The position numbers and the translations under genes are program-made. Source: Blautia parvula (GTDB lineage: Bacteria; Bacillota; Clostridia; Lachnospirales; Lachnospiraceae). From it: a stretch of DNA of 64,000 nucleotides. The notes beneath the pieces are model-generated. The model had not been told where the DNA came from and searched no databases. It was given only the letters and a program-made list of their open reading frames with translations. Shown piece after piece: positions 17,335-26,036 of the stretch; the stretch's first letter is position 1, and every line of letters starts with the position of its first letter. The stretch is taken from assembly GCF_020215665.1 (NCBI RefSeq), contig NZ_CP084061.1, positions 2,264,001 to 2,328,000 on the forward strand, given 5' to 3'.

Positions 17335-17377
17335 GTACACGGCCAGTGCAGCAGATATACAGACCTGACGAAACAGC
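17335..17377 (+). repeat. Degenerate copy of dispersed ~45-base repeat (R4)
   Basis: Shares ACGGCCAGTGCAG and CAGACCTGAC with the copies at 18304 and 52261, but its central palindrome has decayed. It lies in the leader of the AraC gene. Confidence 0.45.
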
Positions 17378-17421
17378 TGCAGACAATATACATAACAGGA
17401 AAAAAGGGGGGAAAAACAGAT

Positions 17422-18285
17422 ATGGAAATACGCTTTTTTACAAAAGAGATCTGGCAGGAAAGTCCGTTTCATTTTCATGACCAGATGGAAATACTGCTCA
17501 TAATGTCAGAAGGCGAAAGCTTCTATATCCGTGACAAAATATACCCCATTTCCCGAGGCAGCATCTTTATTTTAAACAGCAGTGACCTGCACAGAAGTGT
17601 GCCGAAACCACGCTCGATCTATCAGTATTATTCTATTCGTTTTTATCAGGAAGAGGTGGAAGGAATCTCCACAGAAGATTTTGACCTGCTGAAATGTTTC
17701 AGGAACCATAACCAGTTCAACCATATGAACAAGCTGAATATTGACCAGATAGACCATCTTCTGAAGCTGATCAACAAGATTGAATACTATCTTGCCTCAG
17801 ACTGCTCTGCCTTCGGCAAAGACATCTTTGCCAGGACACTGCTGGCAGAAGTGCTGGTCTATATTAACTTTCTCTACGATACTCCGCTGCTTACACAGGT
17901 TCCAAGTGAAGAACAGATCTCTGCTTATTATCCTGTGATTGACTATATAAATGAACATATAACCGAAAAAATAAGCCTGGATCTGCTTGCGCAGAATTTC
18001 TATGTGAGTAAATATTATCTGAGCCACCGCTTTAAGGATCTGACAGGGATGACCATTACGGATTATATCATCAGGAGACGTCTCACCCTGGCGAAATCAT
18101 ATCTCAGGCAGGGTCTCTCTGTTATGCTGGCCGGTGAGCGTGCCGGTTTTAACAGCAACAATCATTTTATACATACTTTCACAAAAACCGTCGGCATGTC
18201 ACCAAAACAATATGCCAGACAGTATTTGACTTTGGACAGCTATGTATCTCCAACTCCCCCGAAAAGAGATATTTTTACACGATAA
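17422..18285 (+). CDS. AraC family transcriptional regulator
   Basis: 287 residues. An N-terminal cupin domain (PFHFHDQMEILLIMSEGESFYI, then SRGSIFILNSSDLH) probably senses a small molecule. The C-terminal ~100 residues carry two AraC helix-turn-helix motifs (SLDLLAQNFYVSKYYLSHRFK; SVMLAGERAGFNSNNHFIHTF). I start at the ATG at 17422, downstream of the promoter and preceded by AGGGGGG; codons upstream lie before the predicted transcript start. Divergent from the lyase/PrpD/importer operon, and its likely activator. Confidence 0.93.
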   Translation: MEIRFFTKEIWQESPFHFHDQMEILLIMSEGESFYIRDKIYPISRGSIFILNSSDLHRSVPKPRSIYQYYSIRFYQEEVEGISTEDFDLLKCFRNHNQFNHMNKLNIDQIDHLLKLINKIEYYLASDCSAFGKDIFARTLLAEVLVYINFLYDTPLLTQVPSEEQISAYYPVIDYINEHITEKISLDLLAQNFYVSKYYLSHRFKDLTGMTITDYIIRRRLTLAKSYLRQGLSVMLAGERAGFNSNNHFIHTFTKTVGMSPKQYARQYLTLDSYVSPTPPKRDIFTR

Positions 18286-18303
18286 AGGTGCCACTAATCT
18301 TAT

Positions 18304-18348
18304 GCACGGTCGGCGCAGTAAATGCGCAGACCTGACGGCACTGTTACA
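18304..18348 (+). repeat. Dispersed ~45-base palindromic repeat (R1)
   Basis: GCACGGTC, then the palindrome GCGCAGTAAATGCGC, then AGACCTGAC and a CTGTTACA end. It can fold as GGTC-GCGCA/TGCGC-GACC. It matches 52261-52305 at nearly every position and lies 18 bases after the AraC stop. Related cores are at 35241 and 17335. Confidence 0.7.
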
Positions 18349-18360
18349 ATAAAATACCTG

Positions 18361-18389
18361 TTGACAAAATTACAAATATAGATTATGAT
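18361..18389 (+). promoter_or_regulatory. Promoter of the TetR gene (P1)
   Basis: TTGACA (18361-18366), 17-base spacer, TATGAT (18384-18389). A second possible promoter TTGACC-17-TATAGA lies at 18427-18455. ACAAATATAGATTA occurs in both, at 18372 and 18445. Confidence 0.7.
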
Positions 18390-18399
18390 TCAGCTATAT

Positions 18400-18415
18400 G
18401 GTAAACATGTTCACC
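18400..18415. promoter_or_regulatory. Predicted TetR operator, tetR copy
   Basis: GGTAAACATGTTCACC, a 16-base palindrome with one mismatched pair, placed just downstream of the P1 start point. The same site recurs at 19235-19250 before the methyltransferase gene. Confidence 0.65.
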
Positions 18416-18472
18416 ACATAATCGGTTTGACCATTCTGCCATTTACAAATATAGATTACAGCAGGTAAAAAA

Positions 18473-19120
18473 ATGAACTCGGAAAATAACACCAAACAAA
18501 TGCTGATTGAAGCAGCTTATAATATGATTCTGGAAAAAGGCGCTGAAAATATCCGCGTACGTGATCTGGCAAAAAGAGTCGGATGTTCGGCAGCCGCCTT
18601 GTACAAGCACTTTGAAAGCCTGGACTATTTACTGGCCCTGGCATCTGTAAGGTTTCTGAAGCCTTACATAGAGGAATTAGAGGAAAATCTGAAAAACGAG
18701 GATGATATTATCGAAGCACAGATAAACGCCTGGAGACTTTTTGACAAGTATGCGTTTATGCATCCCTATATATTTTTGAATTTGTTCTGGGGCAACATAC
18801 GCAATGATCTGGAATCCATACTGCAGGAATACCTTAAAATGTATCCTGTTTTTGTGGAGGGTTCAAACACTGCCATGTTTTACTGCTCCATTTTCAGCGG
18901 ATGTATTGAGGATAGAGATTACATCTGGTTTCGCCGTGCTGCTGCAGAAGGACGGCTCAGCTATGATGATGCGGAATATGTAAGTCAGATCAACTGCCTG
19001 ATTGCCAGGGGACTCTTAAGTGAGTATATCAACAGTCCAAAAGACCCTGATGCCTATCAGAAGGCAGTTGCCCATTGTGATGCTCTGATTGAAAAAAACA
19101 TCCGCATGTATCTCATCTGA
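18473..19120 (+). CDS. TetR/AcrR family transcriptional regulator
   Basis: 215 residues. The N-terminal DNA-binding domain (residues 8-55) includes IRVRDLAKRVGCSAAALYKHFESLDYLL; the rest is a variable helical ligand domain. Palindromes of near-identical sequence lie between its promoter and start (18400) and upstream of the methyltransferase gene (19235). It therefore probably represses itself and the quaternary-amine genes. Confidence 0.92.
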   Translation: MNSENNTKQMLIEAAYNMILEKGAENIRVRDLAKRVGCSAAALYKHFESLDYLLALASVRFLKPYIEELEENLKNEDDIIEAQINAWRLFDKYAFMHPYIFLNLFWGNIRNDLESILQEYLKMYPVFVEGSNTAMFYCSIFSGCIEDRDYIWFRRAAAEGRLSYDDAEYVSQINCLIARGLLSEYINSPKDPDAYQKAVAHCDALIEKNIRMYLI

Positions 19121-19234
19121 ATGGTCTGTGTCTGTACCTGACAGGACATAAGGCGGATTTCATCTATATCTATCCGCCCCGAACAGGATAAGAAAATTCT
19201 TGTCCTGTTCCATAAATATTTTTTTTACCCTACT

Positions 19235-19250
19235 GGTTAACATGTTCACC
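19235..19250. promoter_or_regulatory. Predicted TetR operator, mttB-like copy
   Basis: GGTTAACATGTTCACC, 25 bases before the methyltransferase start. It differs from the site at 18400 by one base. I could not place a convincing -10/-35 pair next to it. Confidence 0.65.
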
Positions 19251-19274
19251 ACAAAAAAGGAGGTTATTTTCCAA

Positions 19275-20693
19275 ATGAACGACAATGTAAAAAAGATTCA
19301 CGAAGCCAGCATGCAGATCCTGAATAAAACAGGAATGAAATTCTACCATCCGGACGCCCTGGAGATACTGAAAAACCACGGCATAAAGGTAGATGGAAAT
19401 GTGGCGTATTTCACAGAGGATCAAATTATGGAGTGGGTCAGAAAAGCACCTTCCACTGCCCCCCTTTACGCTTCTGATTCCAGATTTGATATGCAGATCG
19501 GCGGAAACAGGCGCTATAACGGACCGTGCGGCGGCGCCACTTTTATTATGGACAAGGATGGACAGACCAGGCCTGCCCTGTTTTCGGATTTCATCAAATT
19601 GATCAAGCTGTTTGAGGGAAATCCCTCCTACTGCCTGAACGGGGGACTTGCCTGCCAGCCCAATGACATCCCCACGGAATCCTACATAACGCTCTTGGCC
19701 CTGGCCAGTATGCTGCACACACAAAAATGTATCTTTGCTGCTGCAGGGGATTACGAATCCATGGAAACACTGATCCAAATGGCCTGTATCCGCTTTGGCG
19801 TCACGGTTGAGGAGCTGAAGGAAAAACCCCGCCTGTGTACCATCGCCAATACAAATACTCCTCTGTATCTCGACAAAATCATGACGGAAACCGTCCTTAC
19901 TATGGCAAAATACCGCCAGCCTGTGATCATCGCATCTGCCGCTATGGCCGGTACCACCGCCCCTGTCACACTGGCGGGCATGATCGCGGTTGTCAACGCA
20001 GAGGTACTTGCAACCATTGTGCTGGCACAGATGTGTGAACCCGGTGCCCCTGTCATCTACGGCTCCCAGTCCACGAATGCCGACATGGCAACCGGAGCCA
20101 TCGCCATCGGCTCACCGGAAGGGGCCCTCAGTTATAAATATTGCGCGGAAATGGCAAAATTTTATGGTATCCCAAGCCGGGCAGGAGGCTCGCTAAGCGA
20201 TGCAAAATCATTTAATGTACAGGCCGGATATGAATCCATGATGACCTGCATGGCCTGTAAGGAGAGCGGAATCAACATCATGACTCAAAGTGCCGGGATC
20301 ATAGACAGCTATCTGGCTGTATCTTATGAAAAACTGATAACCGATTTTGAAATTCTGGATTTTACCGAGCGGTATCTGAAAGATATTGATGTAAATGCTG
20401 ACACGGTTCCCCTTGACCTTATCCATGAAGTGGGTCACGCCGGACAATACCTTATAGAAGAGCACACCCTGGATTACTGCCGCAGTGAATTGCTGGCACC
20501 TCATGTAAGTGTGAGGGGTGCCATTGCAGACCCTGTGGGACAATTTGGAAAAAACATCGAAAAACGCATGGAACAGCTTCTGAAAGTGTACCAGAAACCG
20601 GATATATCCACAGAAATATGCAGAGATTTAAAGGCATTGCTTCTAAAAGAAGGCATTGACGAAGCCTATATTGATATGGCAGTCGACTCGTAA
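19275..20693 (+). CDS. MttB-superfamily quaternary amine methyltransferase (non-pyrrolysine)
   Basis: 472 residues along the length of the trimethylamine methyltransferase (MttB) family (IHEASMQILNKTGMKFYHPDAL; SQSTNADMATGAIAIGSPEG). There is no in-frame TAG, so it is the non-pyrrolysine kind. Characterised ones (MtgB, MtpB, MtcB, MtyB) move a methyl group from glycine betaine, proline betaine, carnitine or gamma-butyrobetaine to a corrinoid protein. GGAGG 11 bases before the ATG fixes the start. No corrinoid protein or MtqA-type partner gene lies in the window. The MFS and BCCT genes follow in the same direction, supporting a betaine-like substrate; which one cannot be told. Confidence 0.88.
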   Translation: MNDNVKKIHEASMQILNKTGMKFYHPDALEILKNHGIKVDGNVAYFTEDQIMEWVRKAPSTAPLYASDSRFDMQIGGNRRYNGPCGGATFIMDKDGQTRPALFSDFIKLIKLFEGNPSYCLNGGLACQPNDIPTESYITLLALASMLHTQKCIFAAAGDYESMETLIQMACIRFGVTVEELKEKPRLCTIANTNTPLYLDKIMTETVLTMAKYRQPVIIASAAMAGTTAPVTLAGMIAVVNAEVLATIVLAQMCEPGAPVIYGSQSTNADMATGAIAIGSPEGALSYKYCAEMAKFYGIPSRAGGSLSDAKSFNVQAGYESMMTCMACKESGINIMTQSAGIIDSYLAVSYEKLITDFEILDFTERYLKDIDVNADTVPLDLIHEVGHAGQYLIEEHTLDYCRSELLAPHVSVRGAIADPVGQFGKNIEKRMEQLLKVYQKPDISTEICRDLKALLLKEGIDEAYIDMAVDS

Positions 20694-20721
20694 GTATATA
20701 CAAAACAGGGAGGGAATTAGG

Positions 20722-21960
20722 ATGAATCTGACGAAATCAAAACGTAACCTTTTAGTGACTCTTTTAAGCTTTATGGTTGGAATGATTTATTTCATTCCAT
20801 TTATCCGTATCTCATTTTATGATCAGACCATTGCCGCACTCAACCTTACGAATACGCAGCTTGGATTTTTGGGGTCCATTTACGGAACTCTGGCAATCTT
20901 CTGTTATGCTGTGGGCGGTATTCTGGCGCAGAAATTCAGTCCCAGAATCTTGATCGGAATATCTCTTGCCGGTACCGGCGCCACAACGCTGTGGCAGGCA
21001 ACTTTTCCGTCTTATACCAGTCTTATCATCATATTTGCACTTTATGCCGTATTCACTACGGCTACACTCTGGTCTCCTTATATTACTCTTATGAGGAGTT
21101 TTGGTTCTGATGCAGAACAGGGCAGACTGTTCGGAATCAGTGAATCCCTGAGAAGCCTTGTCTCCGCGGCTGTCGGCTTTCTGTTTATCTGGATCTTCAG
21201 TCTGTTCTCTGATGAGATGGGCGGTTACCGGATGATATTGATCATAGCCGCTGTCATTTACTTCGTTTTTGCTGTCCTTGCACTGATCGTATTTCCCTCT
21301 TCTGTCCAGACGGAAAAGAAAGAAACGGCAAAAAAGGGCAGTATACTGGCAGCCTTAAAGCTTCCCGGCGTCTGGCTGGTAGGTCTGTTCATTTTCTTCT
21401 GTTACGCGCTTAACTGCGGCGGAGCCTATTATTTTGGCACCTATACCACACAGGTTCTTCACACAAGTACAGCGGTATCCAGCGGGCTGCAGATTCTGAG
21501 GACGTATATACTGGCGATCGGGCTTGGGGTGATCGGCGGTATTATAGCCGACAGGTTTAAATATCGTTCCCGTTTCCTGATCTGTGTGCTTGCCGCCGCC
21601 ACAGCAGCCAGTGCGTTCATGCCTTTCCTGGGTAATTTTTTATGGATAGCCATTGTTGTATCGGTCCTCATTTCCGGAATCAACTATATGATCAAGTCCA
21701 TCTACTATTCTATCATGGACGAGGCGGTCATTCCCAGGGAACTGACAGGTGCCGCCAGCGGTATCATTGCGTTTATCGCGTATATACCGGATGCTTTTAT
21801 CACATCCATGGTGGGGGTCTGGCTGGATAAGGATATCACCGGAGGTTTTAACAAACTCTTTGCCTTTATGGCTGCATGTGGTTTGGCTGCCATAATCATA
21901 GCTGTCATCATAAATAAACGCTATATAAAAGCCAATCCCGAAACCGGGCAGGGAAAGTGA
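20722..21960 (+). CDS. MFS transporter
   Basis: 412-residue, 12-segment major facilitator protein. It has the usual halves with a loop near residue 190 (VQTEKKETAKKGS). The start is set by AGGGAGG 9 bases before the ATG, 28 bases after the methyltransferase stop, so the genes are cotranscribed. Substrate unknown; a methylated amine or its demethylated product is plausible from context. Confidence 0.9.
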   Translation: MNLTKSKRNLLVTLLSFMVGMIYFIPFIRISFYDQTIAALNLTNTQLGFLGSIYGTLAIFCYAVGGILAQKFSPRILIGISLAGTGATTLWQATFPSYTSLIIIFALYAVFTTATLWSPYITLMRSFGSDAEQGRLFGISESLRSLVSAAVGFLFIWIFSLFSDEMGGYRMILIIAAVIYFVFAVLALIVFPSSVQTEKKETAKKGSILAALKLPGVWLVGLFIFFCYALNCGGAYYFGTYTTQVLHTSTAVSSGLQILRTYILAIGLGVIGGIIADRFKYRSRFLICVLAAATAASAFMPFLGNFLWIAIVVSVLISGINYMIKSIYYSIMDEAVIPRELTGAASGIIAFIAYIPDAFITSMVGVWLDKDITGGFNKLFAFMAACGLAAIIIAVIINKRYIKANPETGQGK

Positions 21961-21990
21961 CAGGGCCTGTGTGAAATGGAGGGGTATGGC

Positions 21991-23523
21991 ATGAAAAAAA
22001 TAAAACCAGAAGTATTTTTACCGCCGTTTTTTCTGTTTTTTGTGTGTATTATCATAAATATTGCAGACAGTGATCTGTTCACAGAGATCGTCAACACAGT
22101 AAATGGCTTCGTTGTCCATGAATTCGGCTGGCTGCTCATCTTACTTCCGGTCCTCATATTTTTTGTATGTATTGCCATCTATTTTTCCGGATTCGGCAAA
22201 GTAAGGATCGGAGGACCTGATGCACAGCCAAAAATGAGTCTCCTTTCATGGTTCAGCATCAATATCTGTACCACCATTGCCTGCGGTATTATATTCTGGT
22301 CCGCTGCAGAGCCGGTACAGCACCTGCTGCATCCTCCAGACAGTCTCCATATAGAGGCCATGTCACCGGATGCCGCCAAATTTGCCATGTCGGCAATTTA
22401 TACTCACTGGACTGTACTTCCCTATGCAATCTATACACTTCCTGCAGTGATGTTCGCCTTTGGGTATTATAATAAAAAGAAATCCTTTTCGCTGGCCGCC
22501 ATGGTCACGGTTCTGCTTGGCGGACGGGAACATAAGTATCTGAATGCAGTGATTGACAGTATCTGCCTGTTCACGCTGGTCGCCGGACTTACAGGCTCTC
22601 TGGGGGTAGGAGTTCTCAACCTCAGCGGAGGTCTCCATAAACTCTTTGGCATGGAATCCACTCCATTTTTGTGGTCCGCAATCATGCTTGTAGTCATTAT
22701 CACCTTTCTGGTCTCTGCGCTCTCCGGTATCATGCGCGGTGTACGGCGGCTGTCAAATATCAATGTCTACATTTACTTCTTTATTATTGGCTTTGTACTG
22801 ATATTTGGCGGAACACAGTTTATCTGTAATTTTGGTGTGGAATGCCTGGGGGATTACCTAAATAACTTTTTTTCCAAATCCCTTTATACGGGCACCTTTG
22901 CGACTGATTCCTGGACAGCCCAGTGGCCTATCTTCTACTTTGCAAGCTGGATGTCCTGGGCACCTATCACGGCAGTCTTTCTTGGTAAAATCGCATATGG
23001 GCGGAGGATTAAGGATTTAGTAGCCATGAATCTGTTCTCCACGTCTGTATTCAGTATCCTGTGGTTTTCCATTATGTCCGGTTCCACCATCCATTTTACC
23101 CTGAACCGGTCAAATGGCGGAATGGTTGAAGCGTTTGAATCCGGAATTGAAAACACGATCTATCAGCTTTTTGAAAACATGCCCTTTACCGGCCTGCTGG
23201 TTTTTATTTTCCTCATCGCTGTATTTCTTTCCTTTGTAACTGCAGCCGACTCCACTGTCATTGCGATCTCCGACCTGTCCACCCATGGCCTGGATCATGA
23301 AGGTGATGAATCTCCCAGCTGGATCAAAATACTCTGGGCGGGGGAAATCGCACTGATTACACTTATTATGATGAATGTGGGCAGCGGTGTCGACGGACTG
23401 AAAATGATATCCAATATCGGGGGGCTTCCCGCAGCAGTTTTCCTGCTGTTTGTCATGATAAGTGCAATAAAACTTATGTTTACACCCCATATGTATCAGG
23501 ATAAAAAGGAACCTCCGGCATAA
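21991..23523 (+). CDS. BCCT family betaine/carnitine/choline transporter
   Basis: About 510 residues with 12 membrane segments. Family landmarks include NICTTIACGIIFWSAAEPVQ and the conserved segment YFASWMSWAPITAVFLGKIAYG. BCCT proteins carry quaternary ammonium compounds by symport or antiport. I start at the ATG at 21991, seven bases after GGAGGGG. Third gene of the operon with the MttB homologue, ended by the terminator at 23532. Confidence 0.94.
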   Translation: MKKIKPEVFLPPFFLFFVCIIINIADSDLFTEIVNTVNGFVVHEFGWLLILLPVLIFFVCIAIYFSGFGKVRIGGPDAQPKMSLLSWFSINICTTIACGIIFWSAAEPVQHLLHPPDSLHIEAMSPDAAKFAMSAIYTHWTVLPYAIYTLPAVMFAFGYYNKKKSFSLAAMVTVLLGGREHKYLNAVIDSICLFTLVAGLTGSLGVGVLNLSGGLHKLFGMESTPFLWSAIMLVVIITFLVSALSGIMRGVRRLSNINVYIYFFIIGFVLIFGGTQFICNFGVECLGDYLNNFFSKSLYTGTFATDSWTAQWPIFYFASWMSWAPITAVFLGKIAYGRRIKDLVAMNLFSTSVFSILWFSIMSGSTIHFTLNRSNGGMVEAFESGIENTIYQLFENMPFTGLLVFIFLIAVFLSFVTAADSTVIAISDLSTHGLDHEGDESPSWIKILWAGEIALITLIMMNVGSGVDGLKMISNIGGLPAAVFLLFVMISAIKLMFTPHMYQDKKEPPA

Positions 23524-23531
23524 AAACACGA

Positions 23532-23567
23532 AAAGCCCTTGCGGAATTTCTTCCGCAAGGGCTTTCT
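23532..23567. terminator. Bidirectional terminator between BCCT gene and tRNAs
   Basis: Perfect 15-base arms AAAGCCCTTGCGGAA and TTCCGCAAGGGCTTT around a 4-base loop. It ends the plus-strand BCCT operon and the minus-strand tRNA transcript. Confidence 0.85.
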
Positions 23568-23572
23568 TATAG

Positions 23573-23646
23573 TAGCGAGAGGGGGACTTGAACCCTCGAC
23601 ACTACGGGTATGAACCGTATGCTCTAGCCAGCTGAGCTATCTCGCC
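23573..23646 (-). tRNA. tRNA-Met (CAT anticodon), copy 2 of the transcript
   Basis: 74-nt cloverleaf: acceptor GGCGAGA/TCTCGCT, anticodon stem TACGG/CCGTA around TTCATAC, discriminator A, CCA not encoded. Paired position 1-72 and the stem sequence point to an elongator and not the initiator. A tRNA-Ile with modified CAT is not excluded. The T-stem (GAGGG/CCCCC) has one A-C mismatch, also present in the other copy. Confidence 0.9.
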
Positions 23647-23678
23647 ATCTGTTATCCTTCTGCTTTTTGGCAAAAGAA

Positions 23679-23751
23679 TGGGACCTATAGGGCTCGAACC
23701 TATGACCCTCTGCTTGTAAGGCAGATGCTCTCCCAGCTGAGCTAAGATCCC
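23679..23751 (-). tRNA. tRNA-Val (TAC anticodon), copy 2
   Basis: 73-nt cloverleaf: acceptor GGGATCT/AGGTCCC, anticodon stem TCTGC/GCAGA around CTTACAA, T arm ATAGG-TTCGAGC-CCTAT. CCA not encoded. Identical to 23895-23967. Confidence 0.93.
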
Positions 23752-23789
23752 AAGACTTTTATTTGATTGTATGCTGCTTGTACAGCAAG

Positions 23790-23863
23790 TAGCGAGAGGG
23801 GGACTTGAACCCTCGACACTACGGGTATGAACCGTATGCTCTAGCCAGCTGAGCTATCTCGCC
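23790..23863 (-). tRNA. tRNA-Met (CAT anticodon), copy 1
   Basis: Identical to the tRNA at 23573-23646, including the A-C mismatch in the T stem. Part of a tandemly duplicated Met-Val unit. Confidence 0.9.
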
Positions 23864-23894
23864 ATCTGTTATCCTTCTGCTTTTGGCAAAAGAA

Positions 23895-23967
23895 TGGGAC
23901 CTATAGGGCTCGAACCTATGACCCTCTGCTTGTAAGGCAGATGCTCTCCCAGCTGAGCTAAGATCCC
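23895..23967 (-). tRNA. tRNA-Val (TAC anticodon), copy 1
   Basis: Identical to 23679-23751. First tRNA after the promoter at 24008-24037. Confidence 0.93.
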
Positions 23968-24007
23968 ATTTATTTAGCAGTGTTTGCCATCGCTTGACTG
24001 CTTTGCT

Positions 24008-24037
24008 ATTATAACCTTAAATTGTGTCAATTGTCAA
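24008..24037 (-). promoter_or_regulatory. Promoter of the tRNA operon
   Basis: TTGACA (24032-24037) and TATAAT (24008-24013) on the minus strand, 18 bases apart, just upstream of the first tRNA-Val. Confidence 0.8.
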
Positions 24038-24117
24038 TACCTTTTTTCAAAATTTTACAAAAATCCTTATCATTCCGCCTTGCACTAAAAACGAACACAA
24101 GACAGCCTTGATTTTAG

Positions 24118-24161
24118 GGCCGGAATAAATATAAAGCTTACATAATTTATTTATTCCGGCC
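24118..24161. repeat. Perfect inverted repeat downstream of the M20 gene
   Basis: Arms GGCCGGAATAAATA and TATTTATTCCGGCC (14 bp perfect) around 16 bases. It lies 74 bases past the amidohydrolase stop and could end that transcript, though no T run follows. Confidence 0.55.
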
Positions 24162-24234
24162 TCTATGAAATCATTACATGTTGTAAGTGTTTCTCTTATT
24201 TTCTGAAGGTTTCTGGCAATTAATAGGTAGCCTT

Positions 24235-25413
24235 TTACAGATTTCTGTATTTTCTGTGGTCCTCTTTTATCCTCTCCATCACTTCCGGCTCCGATGCCAG
24301 CTTATATCCCAGTCCGGCTATGATATACGCGCCGTCTCTCAGGACTTCTGCGGCTGCTTCTGTGTGGAGAAGTCTCTCAAATTCCCTGTCGTGGATCACG
24401 ATGTCCTTCCGGCTGCCGGTAATGTCGATCATGGGATGGAACACGGGAATCTTAAGATTTACATTTCCCAGATCCGTGGAACCTCCGGGACCTTTTGATC
24501 TCACGGTCGCCCTTCCGGTATCCGAAAACAGTTCCTGCATGATTTCGTCCATATAAGCATTCCAGTAGATTTCCCCGTAGTCCGGATACCGCTGGCTCCA
24601 CTCCACAGTCGTTCCTGCAGCCATGGCTGCGCCTTTTGCGCAGGTCTCTGAGATTCTGTTGAGCTTCCACAGATTTTCAATAGTGGCTGCCCTGTAATAA
24701 TAATCCAGACACACCTCATCCGGGACAATATTAGGAGCTGCCCCTCCCTTTGCCACAATGCCGTGGAACTGGCAGTCCTTTGTGATATGCTGCCGCCACA
24801 TATCCATGGCCTCCATAAAGAGACGGGCCGCGTTCAGGGCATTCAGCCCCTCCTCCGGACACGCGGAGGCATGGGCTGCTTTTCCGCGGAAGGTAAAGTA
24901 TCTGTCATTGGAGGCCAGTACCTGAAAATAGGTGACATTCTCATTGTTGAGATGCACCATGGCCGCATACTGATAGCCGTCAAAGCCCCCGTTCTCTGTC
25001 ATATAACATTTTCCGCCTACAAATTCTTCACCGGGCGTGCCGATCAGATCAATCCTCACCGGCAGGTCAGGATATGCCTCCCGCAGGGCAAGCGCTCCCA
25101 GTATACTGACGGCACAGCTATAGGAATGTCCGCAGGCGTGCCCCACCTCAGGCAGGGCATCATATTCGCACAGAAATGCCGCCTTTGGCCCCTGAAACTC
25201 CTTCTTCTCTTTGTCCACAGCCAGGAACGAATGAGGCATCCCTGCATACGGCGTTGTTATCTCATACCCCACTTCTTTGAGAAACTTCGTTATGTACGCG
25301 CAGGATTCCTTTTCCTCCCCGCTGATCTCCGGGTGTTCTGTCAGATAATCCGCCAGTGCCTTTACCTTTTCAAAATATTTCCCTGCCTGATTCCGAATCG
25401 CTTCCTGTGTCAT
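24235..25413 (-). CDS. M20-family amidohydrolase (AbgB-like)
   Basis: 392-residue metal-dependent amidohydrolase of the M20D kind. The metal-site run GHACGHS is near residue 100, the activating/ligand Glu in GTPGEEFVGGK near 150, and the dimerisation domain spans about residues 180-300. A late ligand His is in VFHPMIDITGS. AbgB-type members split p-aminobenzoyl-glutamate or N-acyl amino acids; the substrate here is not determinable. No signal peptide, so cytoplasmic. Monocistronic or with dcd 100 bases upstream. Confidence 0.88.
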   Translation of the reverse strand: MTQEAIRNQAGKYFEKVKALADYLTEHPEISGEEKESCAYITKFLKEVGYEITTPYAGMPHSFLAVDKEKKEFQGPKAAFLCEYDALPEVGHACGHSYSCAVSILGALALREAYPDLPVRIDLIGTPGEEFVGGKCYMTENGGFDGYQYAAMVHLNNENVTYFQVLASNDRYFTFRGKAAHASACPEEGLNALNAARLFMEAMDMWRQHITKDCQFHGIVAKGGAAPNIVPDEVCLDYYYRAATIENLWKLNRISETCAKGAAMAAGTTVEWSQRYPDYGEIYWNAYMDEIMQELFSDTGRATVRSKGPGGSTDLGNVNLKIPVFHPMIDITGSRKDIVIHDREFERLLHTEAAAEVLRDGAYIIAGLGYKLASEPEVMERIKEDHRKYRNL

Positions 25414-25514
25414 AGCCTTCTCCTTTTCCCCATGCAGGCCGGCGCACGGAAAATGAAACGATCTGCCCGCCGGTCCATGACAGTCCAGATGACTGAACTG
25501 CTGCCGAAATCCCT

Positions 25515-26036
25515 TTATTTTTCAAAATCCTGGTACATTTTACTGGCCTCTACCCCTGTGTTATTCTGATATTTACCGCTCTTGTAAAGGTCATATTCCC
25601 CGTCAATATCGTGGTAATAGATCTGACACACCTCCACATTGGGATATATTTTCACCGGATGGATGCAGAATATCTCCAGCGTCCAATGGCCGGCAAAGCC
25701 AATATCCCCAAATCCCGCACTCACATGGATAAACAGGCCCAGCCTGCCCGTGGAGGAACGTCCTTCCAGCATGGGCACATAATAGTCCGTTCTGGTATAT
25801 TCTTTCGTTCTGCCAAGGTACAGCTTGTTTGGTTCCAAAATAAGCCCCTCCTCCGGGATGATGAGCTCTTTGACCGGGTTTGGTTTCTTCATATCCAGAA
25901 CCGGTGTGTCGTAGACTAAAAGCTCATTTGCAAGAGAGAGGTTGTAGCTGTTTGGGTTAATCCGCTTTTCGTCAAACGGCTCGATAATGATCTCCCGGCC
26001 CATGTGCTTTTTGATTTCTTTTCCTGATAATATCAT
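25515..26036 (-). CDS. dcd: dCTP deaminase
   Basis: 173-residue nucleotide deaminase of the dCTP deaminase/dUTPase fold. Start MILSGKEIKKHMG, with GGGGG 7 bases before the ATG. Motifs: NPNSYNLSL, EGRSSTGRLGL (nucleotide phosphate binding) and HVSAGFGDIGFAGHWTLE, where the second Glu is the catalytic base in this family. Supplies dUTP for dTMP synthesis. The AGFGD variant is like that of the bifunctional dCTP deaminase/dUTPase enzymes, so dUMP as direct product is possible. Confidence 0.9.
   Translation of the reverse strand: MILSGKEIKKHMGREIIIEPFDEKRINPNSYNLSLANELLVYDTPVLDMKKPNPVKELIIPEEGLILEPNKLYLGRTKEYTRTDYYVPMLEGRSSTGRLGLFIHVSAGFGDIGFAGHWTLEIFCIHPVKIYPNVEVCQIYYHDIDGEYDLYKSGKYQNNTGVEASKMYQDFEK

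Larger units (their letters stand above)
23573..23967 (-). repeat. Tandem duplication of the tRNA-Met/tRNA-Val unit
   Basis: Two ~179-base units (23573-23751 and 23790-23967), identical in both tRNAs. Their internal spacers differ only by one T in a T run. This points to a recent duplication or ongoing homogenisation. Confidence 0.9.

Noticed and set aside
17218-17421. An upstream extension of the AraC gene
   Set aside because: It lies before or over the consensus promoter at 17279-17307 and has no ribosome site; the ATG at 17422 gives the normal family length.
19275-20693. Pyrrolysine in the MttB homologue
   Set aside because: The frame is closed with no internal TAG and ends in TAA at the usual length.
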